From: Spirochaetaceae bacterium
Lineage (GTDB): Bacteria > Spirochaetota > Spirochaetia > Treponematales > Breznakiellaceae
Length of the DNA stretch: 7,429 bases
Direction of reading: 5' to 3'
Assembly (NCBI GenBank): GCA_031265535.1
Contig: JAISCO010000218.1
Span: 1 to 7,429 of the forward strand
Position numbers and translations under genes: made by a program. The notes below the pieces were generated by a model, which was not told where the DNA came from, did not search any database, and was given only the letters and a program-made list of their open reading frames with translations. Every line of letters starts with the position of its first letter. Within the stretch, counting starts at the first letter, position 1. This document shows, piece after piece, positions 1 to 4,663 of the stretch.

Positions 1-207
1 CATTTTTTTAGAAGAAAAGGGGGAAACGGAACGGGGATAGCATAGAGGGGTGGGGCTTGGCGGGTGATCGCATTGCCTCTTGACAATAATCATAGGAGGG
101 ATTGAAGCGGAATTTGCGAAGCGCAGCGAAGCAAATTGGAGCGGAAAGCCCGGTTTTGCGCAGCAAAATGCGCCCAAAAACCAAACTCAAAACAAACATA
201 GCCTGCC
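1..207. other. gene-free left edge with small dyads
   Basis: No convincing gene is visible here. The first ~60 bases are G/A-rich. Two perfect short dyads follow: AATTTGC at 111-117 pairs with GCAAATT at 131-137 (13-base loop), and TTTTGC at 154-159 pairs with GCAAAA at 163-168 (3-base loop). An AGGAGGG at 94-100 looks like a ribosome binding site, but no correctly spaced start codon opens a believable frame. TTGACA at 80-85 has no -10 box at the right distance. Similar TTTGC/GCAAA hairpins occur again at 2638-2656 and 2703-2722, so these are probably a dispersed hairpin family. Confidence 0.55.
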
Positions 208-552
208 AGCCGCGTATGCCAACCGCTATTCACGGACCCTAAGGCACGAAGTAAAGTCCGCTTTCGGTATGCCGGCGCGGAGCGCATGTGCCTCCATGGC
301 AAATGGCGGGCGCGTATGCTCATAAATGAGGAATGAGAAGGCAGGTGGCTGCGTATGCCAACCGCTGTTGTCGGCCCCTGAGGCACGGAGTAAAGTCCGC
401 TTTCGGTATGTTAGCGCGGAGCGCATGTGCATCCATGGCAAATGGCAGCCGCGTATGCCAATCGCCCTTTTCAGACCCTACGGCACGGAGTGAAAGTTGC
501 TTTGGGTATGCCGGCGCGGAGCGCATAGAAACCCGCTGGCGGGCGGGTTGCA
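208..552 (+). repeat. tandem array of ~100-bp repeats, hairpin-capped
   Basis: Three related units are visible. Unit 1 is 208-307, unit 2 is 347-446 and unit 3 is 447-552. All begin with a form of AGCCGCGTATGCCAA, continue through a GGCACGGAGT-like core, and reach GGTATGCCGGCGCGGAGCGCAT or a near match. Units 1 and 2 are each 100 bases and end in CCATGGCAAATGGC; units 2 and 3 abut. Between units 1 and 2 (308-346) sits a partial start, GGGCGCGTATGCT, followed by an AATGAGGAATGAG stretch. Unit 3 differs at its end, where it runs into a GC-rich hairpin (530-549). Several frames are open across the array only because the repeat lacks stops. The 100-base period shifts frame each copy, which argues against coding. 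A further copy lies inverted at 4288-4392. Confidence 0.9.
530..549. repeat. hairpin cap of repeat unit 3
   Basis: AACCCGC (530-536) and GCGGGTT (543-549) form a perfect 7-bp stem around a 6-base loop. The same cap, in the opposite orientation, occurs at 4291-4310, and a partial one lies at 7291-7307. It could act as a transcription barrier or protein-binding palindrome like REP elements in other bacteria. That role is inference only. Confidence 0.8.
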
Positions 553-576
553 ATTATTTGTAAAATAAGTTACAGT
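548..576 (+). promoter_or_regulatory. possible promoter at the repeat edge
   Basis: TTGCAA (548-553) and TACAGT (571-576) are separated by 17 bases. Each matches 4 of 6 positions of the sigma-70 consensus. Transcription would start at or next to the ATG at 583, giving a leaderless or nearly leaderless mRNA. This agrees with the absence of any Shine-Dalgarno sequence before that gene. The -35 half lies in the last bases of the 100-bp repeat and its cap. The match is weak. Confidence 0.3.
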
Positions 577-582
577 ATCTTC

Positions 583-1176
583 ATGACAAGCAAGACAAAT
601 ACCGAACATAGCGGTAAGACCTATATTTTGCGGGTAAACATTGCGAATTCCAGCCCGAAAATCTGGCGGCAGCTGAGCGTCCCGGGCGAATATACACTGG
701 GAGAGCTTCACTGGATTATACAGACTGCCTTTGGCTGGGATAACGATCACATGCATTTATTTACCGTTAAGCCAATGAAATATGGAATGATGGACATGGA
801 CTTTGGTTTTGGCGAGGATGATGACATAGTCGACGAAGACGATGTTTGCCTGGATGACCTGAATTTGCAGGCCAGGCAAAAATTCAGTTACCTGTACGAT
901 TTCGGAGATTCGTGGGAGCATGAAATCACTGTGTCCAAGACTATCTCTGCCGGCGATGATAAAAAACCGGCGCGGCCACGCTGCCTTGGTGGAAAACGGG
1001 CAGGACCGATGGAGGATTCGGGGGGGATTTGGGGTTATGAGAATATGCTTGAAATATTAAAAGACCCGACCCGCGAGGACTACGAAGAAATCCATGAATG
1101 GTTAGGCGATTTTGATCCTGAATATTTTGACATGGAAAAAATAAACGCCAGTCTGGAAGACTATTTTAAGTCCTGA
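583..1176 (+). CDS. plasmid pRiA4b ORF-3 family protein
   Basis: This 197-residue protein belongs to the pRiA4b ORF-3-like family, whose members have no established biochemical function. Family hallmarks appear in order: a Y-x-L-R-V start with PKIWRQL at residues 25-31, TLGELHWIIQTAFGW at 38-52 followed by DNDHMHLF at 53-60, an acidic stretch GEDDDIVDEDD at 77-87, YLYDFGDSWEHEI at 103-115, PRCLGGKRAG at 132-141, GYENMLEIL at 151-159, and DFDPEYFDMEKIN near the C-terminus. The length is normal for a single-domain member. Where most relatives have C-PPED-C, this one has G-PMED-S (141-146), so two usual cysteines are missing while C134 remains. The ATG at 583 has no recognisable ribosome binding site and lies 30 bases after the repeat array. 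The gene appears monocistronic. The family call is firm; the function is unknown. Confidence 0.9.
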   Translation: MTSKTNTEHSGKTYILRVNIANSSPKIWRQLSVPGEYTLGELHWIIQTAFGWDNDHMHLFTVKPMKYGMMDMDFGFGEDDDIVDEDDVCLDDLNLQARQKFSYLYDFGDSWEHEITVSKTISAGDDKKPARPRCLGGKRAGPMEDSGGIWGYENMLEILKDPTREDYEEIHEWLGDFDPEYFDMEKINASLEDYFKS

Positions 1177-1197
1177 TTTTTAGCCCCCATCTAAAAA
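1177..1197 (+). terminator. weak A/T hairpin after the pRiA4b gene
   Basis: TTTTTAG (1177-1183) and CTAAAAA (1191-1197) form a 7-bp stem around CCCCCAT, directly after the TGA stop. The stem is A/T-rich and is not followed by a T run in the plus direction, so termination would be weak. It could be a bidirectional or decayed terminator. Confidence 0.35.
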
Positions 1198-1200
1198 TAC

Positions 1201-1231
1201 GGTTGGCATACGCCGGCGCCCGCGGTGCGGG
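1201..1231 (-). repeat. short fragment of the 100-bp repeat, inverted
   Basis: GGTTGGCATACG (1201-1212) is the exact reverse complement of CGTATGCCAACC in the start of units 1 and 2. It runs into GCCGGCGCC and a small dyad, CCCGC (1219-1223) with GCGGG (1227-1231). It looks like a truncated copy of the family. GGGATTGAAG just downstream (about 1247-1256) also occurs at 98-107, beside the left-edge hairpins. Confidence 0.55.
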
Positions 1232-1281
1232 AAGCTTACCATATTGGGATTGAAGCCTTAGGGAACATCCAATTTCAGCGT

Positions 1282-1388
1282 GCCGCCGGGTATTTTCCTT
1301 CATCCGCCGGTCAGTTTCCCTCTATCGCTCCGCGGTTTCCTTATATCAGCCGGCCGGTATATTTCATCTGCTCGACGGTTTCTTCCTT
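1282..1388. repeat. degenerate ~22-bp tandem repeat
   Basis: About five imperfect copies follow a pattern of a GC block (CCGCCGG, CGCCGG, CCGCGG, CCGGCCGG, CGACGG) and then a pyrimidine stretch such as TTTTCCTTCATC, TTTCCCTCTATC or TTTCCTTATATC. The GC anchors are 21-25 bases apart, at about 1286, 1307, 1332, 1354 and 1375. Copies are too diverged for a CRISPR array and there are no unique spacers. No reading frame here is convincing. The array lies just downstream of the apbE 3' end. Confidence 0.6.
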
Positions 1389-1395
1389 GTGAAAA

Positions 1396-1436
1396 TTTCC
1401 CCCTTCTTCCCTCTTCCTTTTTACTTGTTACCTGTT
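1396..1436. repeat. pyrimidine tract overlapping the apbE 3' end
   Basis: This is a C/T-only stretch leading into CCTTTTTACTTGTTACCTG. It resembles the longer pyrimidine tracts at 2860-2954 (CCTTTTTACCTGTTAC) and 4424-4536. The apbE stop codon and its last few codons fall inside it, so the encoded C-terminal QTGNK is probably repeat-derived. Confidence 0.6.
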
Positions 1437-2485
1437 TGGTGGTTGAGCCCAAACCTATCCCTTAGCGCTCCTGTGGCGTGTATTTCGCCGTTTTTTAGAA
1501 CAAAAACCGCTTCAATGTCCGGAAACCGCGATATGAACGCCGATCCGTCTTCATATCCCATGGCAAACAGCGTTGTCGAAAACGCGTCCGCGTCCATTGA
1601 GGCATCATTATACTCATCCTGCCCTTCCTGCCGCAGACTTAGGACAATCGTTACGGAAAGTATATCGTTTTCAACCGGATAACCTGTTTCTGTCGACAAA
1701 ATATGGTGATACCGTCTGCCGTCCGCCTCAAAAAAGCGCTCGTAGCCGCCGGATGTTACTAATGTGCTGTCCTGCACGGCGACAGCGCCAATATACTCGC
1801 CACGCTCCATATCCGGGAACTGTACGCCTATTCTCCAAAGTTCCGGTTTAGAGAACGGGCTTGCCGGAGGTTTTTTGCCATAAGCCACAATGTTTCCGCC
1901 AAAATCTATCAAGGCGCTTTTTACGCCCGCGTCCCTGATTATGCTGACAGCTTCGTCCGCCGCGTGGCCTTTCGCTATGGCGCCCAGGTCAAGCATCATC
2001 CCTTTTTGCTTCAAAAATACAGTTTTGCGCTCATCGTCTACCAGTACATCGCGCCAATTTATTAGAGAAAGCGCCTGCTCTATTTCGTCCTGCCGGGGGA
2101 CTCGCGGTTCTTCCGTTCCTATTCCCCATAGTTTAACAAGCGGGCCTATTGTTGGATCAAAGCGCCCCCCGGAAAGTTCCGCAAAAAGAAGCGCTCTGTT
2201 CAGCACATAGATGAGCTCGCCGCTGACTTGTACTGGTTCTATACCAGCCTTATTGTTTACGCGGTCAATATCGGTACCCGCCATGTTTGCGCTGAAAACG
2301 GCGTCTATTTCGTGTAGACGCGCAAAGACTTTTTGATAAACCTTATTGCCGCCTTTCGGTATCCGCAGTCTGCAAAGTGTGCCAAAAATAAATTCCGTTT
2401 GTTCCTGCGGCGCTTGTTTTTCGCAGGCTGCAAAAACAAAAACTATCAACAAAACGGCGGCCGTTAAACGCGGCTTGTTTAACAT
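1421..2485 (-). CDS. apbE: FAD:protein FMN transferase, lipoprotein
   Basis: This 354-residue ApbE-family protein transfers FMN from FAD to a threonine of target proteins such as RnfG/NqrC-type or FMN-binding-domain proteins outside the cytoplasm. Residues 1-20 are a hydrophobic signal ending FAAC, with Cys21 as the likely lipidated residue. Family motifs follow: FGT at 34-36, SGGRFDPTIGPLVKLWGIG at 105-123, LDLGAIAKG at 165-173, DFGGNIVAYG at 194-203, TSGGYERFFE at 244-253, YHHILSTETGYPVEN at 259-273 and the metal-site region DADAFSTTLFAMG at 298-310. Length is typical. A hydrophilic insertion (about 283-296, LRQEGQDEYNDASM) precedes the last motif. No good ribosome binding site precedes the ATG; an AAGG lies too far upstream. 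A TATAAT about 58 bases upstream is the likely promoter. No flavinylation target or Rnf/Nqr gene is in the window. The C-terminal residues lie in a pyrimidine repeat. Confidence 0.95.
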   Translation of the reverse strand: MLNKPRLTAAVLLIVFVFAACEKQAPQEQTEFIFGTLCRLRIPKGGNKVYQKVFARLHEIDAVFSANMAGTDIDRVNNKAGIEPVQVSGELIYVLNRALLFAELSGGRFDPTIGPLVKLWGIGTEEPRVPRQDEIEQALSLINWRDVLVDDERKTVFLKQKGMMLDLGAIAKGHAADEAVSIIRDAGVKSALIDFGGNIVAYGKKPPASPFSKPELWRIGVQFPDMERGEYIGAVAVQDSTLVTSGGYERFFEADGRRYHHILSTETGYPVENDILSVTIVLSLRQEGQDEYNDASMDADAFSTTLFAMGYEDGSAFISRFPDIEAVFVLKNGEIHATGALRDRFGLNHQTGNK

Positions 2486-2537
2486 AAAAACAGAATATAG
2501 TTTTTTTTGCCTTTAATAAAGCTCCCACCATGTCTGG

Positions 2538-2555
2538 CAGCAATTATACTTTTAG
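2538..2555 (-). promoter_or_regulatory. apbE promoter region with consensus -10
   Basis: On the minus strand this reads CTAAAAGTATAATTGCTG, with a perfect TATAAT at 2548-2543. Transcription would begin near 2536, giving a leader of about 50 bases before the apbE ATG. The -35 position (GAATCA, 17-base spacing) is poor. The same 18 bases occur identically at 4519-4536 on the plus strand upstream of dapB. Confidence 0.5.
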
Positions 2556-2637
2556 CGCTATATAGTGATTCTATTTGTAAAAAACTAACATATTAAGCGT
2601 CTGGGATACTTTTTCTACTTTTTCACATTTGGACGCA

Positions 2638-2722
2638 TTTTTTGCTTTGCAAAAAAACACTATCCACTTTTAATTGTTAATGGGTGGGGGTAGCGGAAAA
2701 GCGTTTTTGCAAAAGCAAAAAC
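2638..2722. repeat. two TTTTTGC/GCAAAAA hairpins
   Basis: TTTTTTGC (2638-2645) pairs with GCAAAAAA (2649-2656) around TTT. GTTTTTGC (2703-2710) pairs with GCAAAAAC (2715-2722) around AAAA. Both stems are perfect 8-bp matches. They resemble the dyads at 111-137 and 154-168. Read on the minus strand, they could also slow transcription from the upstream M15 gene. Confidence 0.6.
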
Positions 2723-2732
2723 CTTTGTAGTG

Positions 2733-2806
2733 AGGGGGAGCAGCGTCGAAAAAGTTCATCATAAACTTCAAAATTTTAACGGTTTATGATTGATGCGCTT
2801 CCCCCT
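2733..2806. other. nested dyad, possible structured RNA or element remnant
   Basis: An outer stem pairs AGGGGGA (2733-2739) with TCCCCCT (2800-2806) and continues, with single-base bulges, through GC/GC and GC/GC to 2744 and 2795. An inner perfect 9-bp stem pairs ATCATAAAC (2758-2766) with GTTTATGAT (2782-2790) around a 15-base loop. The 74-base figure is too regular for chance, but I match it to no known RNA family. It could be a small inverted-repeat element or the end of the M15 transcript. Confidence 0.4.
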
Positions 2807-2859
2807 TTGTAAGAAATAATATGTAAGAAGTAAAAAGTAAGAAGCTTCTAACTATTCAT

Positions 2860-2954
2860 TGTTCTCTTTTCCTTTTTACCTGTTACTTTTTCCCTTTTCC
2901 TTTATCTGTTCCTTTTTCCTTTTTACCATATATTTTCTAAAAGTGAAATTGTTG
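2860..2954. repeat. pyrimidine-rich repeat, copy 1
   Basis: This is a C/T stretch broken by TTACC and GTTAC words. Positions 2879-2954 are nearly identical to 4468-4536. The main differences are a 7-base insertion and the end: AAAAGTGAAATTGTTG here against AAAAGTATAATTGCTG there. The copy thus ends in a degraded version of the TATAAT-bearing element. It sits 12 bases past the M15 stop codon. Confidence 0.75.
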
Positions 2955-2966
2955 CATATCTGGATG

Positions 2967-3995
2967 CTAGTATTCGCCCCGCAATGGAATGTCGTTTAAA
3001 AAAAGGATTTCGGGACGGTATTCAAAGTGCATTGTGTCGTAAAACAGCCACTTGCCGCCCCAGATAAATCCGTAGGCCTCGAAAGCTTTTATTATCGCGT
3101 CCGGCGGCTTCTCTCTCTGTGAGTAGGGTATGTCCCACCAGTCGATGTTTTTTTGCGCTGTCCATAGCCAATAAATTTCCAGTCTATTGCGGGCGGAAGG
3201 CAAAAGGTCGATTGCTATTCCGTAGGCGTGGTTACTTCGGCTGTGGGTATCCGCTATATCGCGCCAGTTCCACGCGCTGATTGTTTCTAAATTGGAAATC
3301 CATTGCCGCACTTTAGGGTCTTTTGCCGCGGCCTCGTTTATTTTCTGCTCAACAAGAGCAAGTTCCTCTAGTATCGCGTAGTGAACCAAGACTTCTTTCC
3401 CCAAAAAACGTATGGTTTTTTGCTGCTTCCACGCCTCCGCTCTGTTATGTATCCGCCAAAGCTCGTCATAAAAAATCTGCGCCCTGTTCGCCGCGCCGCC
3501 GCTACGGCGCTGTTTATCCATGAGCGCGTATCTTGCCGCGTCTTGAGGACTGGGACGCTGCCATTCCGGTATATTATCCGGGTATTGATAGAACGGCTGA
3601 GGGCTATACGCATCCGCCTTGTTACGCAATTCTTCCGGTAGAATGCGCCCGTCCGCGTAATAGTACCGCTTACCATGGAGTTCTACCGTCCAATCTTCAT
3701 CCCTGAATACGGCCTCGCCCAGCCGTTTAGGATGCGCCCGCGCGAGCGCTTTCATCACTTGTTCCGCCCGCGAGCTACCGCGCCGCACAACTATTTCCGG
3801 CGCGAGAGGATTTAACAACGCGCCGGCTGAAGTCGGAGTGTCTACGATTTCGCCAGAAATATAGAACGCGTCTTCCGTTTGCCGCAACGATCCGCTTGTC
3901 TCAATATTTCCGAGTGAAAAGCAGTAAAAATTCGACATTAAAAACAGTAAAAAAGCAAAACAGCGCCGCGCCACGCGGGTAAATAACGGCATCAT
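2967..3995 (-). CDS. exported M15-family D,D-carboxypeptidase-like metallopeptidase
   Basis: From the chosen ATG this is a 342-residue protein. Residues 1-28 form a basic then hydrophobic export signal (MMPLFTRVARRCFAFLLFLM). The catalytic domain is C-terminal: SRSNHAYGIAIDLLPS supplies His256 and Asp263 with the family's H-x6-D spacing, and DTMHFEYRPE supplies His323, the three zinc ligands of M15 (VanY/LAS-type) peptidases. WLWTAQKNIDWWDIPYSQ and YGFIWGGKWLFYD between them are typical of this subfamily. Such enzymes trim peptidoglycan stem peptides in the periplasm. An in-frame start 30 codons upstream (4085) would put hydrophilic residues before the signal. I prefer 3995, where GGTGGTG lies 5 bases upstream and a second ATG follows at 3992. 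The N-terminal half (about residues 35-220) is unrecognised. It is not clearly co-transcribed with apbE, because 481 bases lie between them. Confidence 0.88.
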   Translation of the reverse strand: MMPLFTRVARRCFAFLLFLMSNFYCFSLGNIETSGSLRQTEDAFYISGEIVDTPTSAGALLNPLAPEIVVRRGSSRAEQVMKALARAHPKRLGEAVFRDEDWTVELHGKRYYYADGRILPEELRNKADAYSPQPFYQYPDNIPEWQRPSPQDAARYALMDKQRRSGGAANRAQIFYDELWRIHNRAEAWKQQKTIRFLGKEVLVHYAILEELALVEQKINEAAAKDPKVRQWISNLETISAWNWRDIADTHSRSNHAYGIAIDLLPSARNRLEIYWLWTAQKNIDWWDIPYSQREKPPDAIIKAFEAYGFIWGGKWLFYDTMHFEYRPEILFLNDIPLRGEY

Positions 3996-4158
3996 TGATA
4001 CACCACCACTATTAAATGGAAATAGAGAAAATCGTTTTGAATTCCAAATCAACGTTATTTGTAAAACTGACGGTTGATTGACCATGCGTCAATGTATAAT
4101 CTCCTAAAATACTGAAACTCCGGGCATAGAATATAATTATCGGTAAACCTCCGACTTT

Positions 4159-4250
4159 GCCGGTGCGGCTATAACAGTTTGACATTCCCTTGAGTATGAA
4201 GGATGCTCCCCTGTAAGTGAACCGCGCAAAGTTCAACAGACAGGAAGCAT
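4159..4250 (-). promoter_or_regulatory. folded segment of a long M15-gene leader
   Basis: The leader from the TATAAT at 4261-4256 to the M15 start is about 250 bases. It contains a compound stem: 4240-4250 (ACAGGAAGCAT) against 4203-4214 (ATGCTCCCCTGT), with a small internal loop, enclosing a 5-bp hairpin, 4218-4222 with 4231-4235. A second small hairpin pairs GCCG (4159-4162) with CGGC (4166-4169). No known riboswitch signature is recognised. An 80-codon frame, 4012-4254 on the minus strand, spans the same region and ends 16 bases before the M15 ATG. It has no ribosome binding site and no family I recognise. Confidence 0.3.
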
Positions 4251-4255
4251 GCAAA

Positions 4256-4261
4256 ATTATA
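4256..4261 (-). promoter_or_regulatory. TATAAT, possible M15-gene promoter
   Basis: A perfect -10 hexamer is read on the minus strand, about 260 bases before the M15 ATG. The -35 position (CCATAC, 17-base spacing) is poor. Repeat unit 4 begins about 27 bases further upstream, so the promoter lies right beside the cap hairpin. Confidence 0.3.
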
Positions 4262-4287
4262 ATAGTTTAGCCCATAGTGTATGGTCC

Positions 4288-4392
4288 TGCAACCCGCCCG
4301 CCAGCGGGTTTATATACGCTCCGCGTTAGCATACCCAAAGCAGCCTTCACTCCGTGCCTTTGGTAAGGCAAAGGCGATTGGCATACGCGGCT
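4288..4392 (-). repeat. inverted, capped copy of the 100-bp repeat
   Basis: Read on the minus strand, this 105-base copy matches unit 3 (447-552) over its whole length, including the AGCCGCGTATGCCAATCGCC start, the CACGGAGTGAA core, GCTTTGGGTATGC and the hairpin cap (4291-4297 with 4304-4310). The main difference is in the middle, where this copy carries an extra dyad, GCCTTTG (4356-4362) with CAAAGGC (4369-4375). With unit 3 it forms inverted repeats around 553-4287, caps facing inward. Confidence 0.9.
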
Positions 4393-4398
4393 GCCCGC

Positions 4399-4419
4399 AT
4401 TGCTAATTGCTAATTGCTA
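4399..4419. repeat. heptamer ATTGCTA x3
   Basis: Three exact, adjacent copies of ATTGCTA (4399, 4406, 4413) are followed by a partial copy, AATTA. They fill the junction between the 100-bp repeat and the pyrimidine tract. This is a short-sequence tandem repeat that could vary in copy number between strains. Confidence 0.85.
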
Positions 4420-4423
4420 ATTA

Positions 4424-4536
4424 TTACTTTTTCCTTTTTCCCTTTTCCCTTTTACTTTTCCTTTTTCCCTGTTACTTTTTCCCTTTTCCTTTATCTATTC
4501 CTTTTTACCATAAAATTTCTAAAAGTATAATTGCTG
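4424..4536. repeat. pyrimidine-rich repeat, copy 2
   Basis: Runs of CTTTTTCCC and CCTTTTCC alternate with TTAC words. Positions 4468-4536 are a near-identical direct repeat of 2879-2954. The copy ends with CTAAAAGTATAATTGCTG, which carries a consensus -10 box. With repeat unit 4 and the heptamers, it fills most of the gap upstream of dapB. Confidence 0.75.
4504..4531 (+). promoter_or_regulatory. upstream dapB promoter candidate
   Basis: TTTACC (4504-4509), a 16-base gap and TATAAT (4526-4531). The -10 is perfect and the -35 is partial. The site lies inside the end of pyrimidine repeat copy 2 and shares 18 identical bases with the apbE promoter region. It would give a leader of about 125 bases. 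Confidence 0.4.
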
Positions 4537-4609
4537 GCGGGTGTTTGAATATTCCCTTGCATTTGCATGTTTTACATGATATTGTATAGCGGACGGATTG
4601 ATTTTAAGG

Positions 4610-4615
4610 TATAAT
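4610..4615 (+). promoter_or_regulatory. proximal dapB -10 candidate
   Basis: A perfect TATAAT sits 49 bases before the dapB ATG, outside the repeats. I find no good -35 at 16-18 bases. The only ribosome-site-like sequence in the leader, GAGGGA at 4630-4635, is 28 bases from the ATG. Confidence 0.4.
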
Positions 4616-4663
4616 TTCAACCAAAAATTGAGGGAAATCATATAATTACGACAGTTGGTAATA

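Larger units (their letters stand above)
2486..2966. other. 481-bp gene-free spacer between the M15 gene and apbE
   Basis: No gene is supported. From left to right it holds the apbE leader and promoter, an A/T-rich stretch, three dyads (2638-2656, 2703-2722 and 2733-2806, listed separately), a GTAAGAAGTAAAAAGTAAGAAG stretch with the palindrome AGAAGCTTCT at 2840-2849, and a pyrimidine tract at 2860-2954 that runs almost to the stop codon of the M15 gene. Confidence 0.7.

Noticed and set aside
80..108. Promoter at TTGACA (80-85)
   Set aside because: There is no -10 match at 16-18 bases and no gene start downstream for about 500 bases.
80..563. Several overlapping open frames on both strands (71-98 codons) across the repeat array
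   Set aside because: They exist because the 100-bp unit lacks stops. They overlap on both strands, shift frame between units, have no ribosome sites and contain repeated peptide phrases.
1282..1388. Possible CRISPR array
   Set aside because: The copies are short, badly diverged, and have no unique spacers of constant length. No cas gene is nearby.
3993..4085. Longer M15 protein starting at 4085
   Set aside because: It would put 30 residues before a clear export signal. The ATG at 3995 has a plausible ribosome site and begins the signal directly.
4141..4255. Possible cobalamin or cyclic-di-GMP riboswitch
   Set aside because: AAGGGAATG and GCACCGGCAAAG words look vaguely familiar, but the conserved cores of those riboswitches are not present in order.
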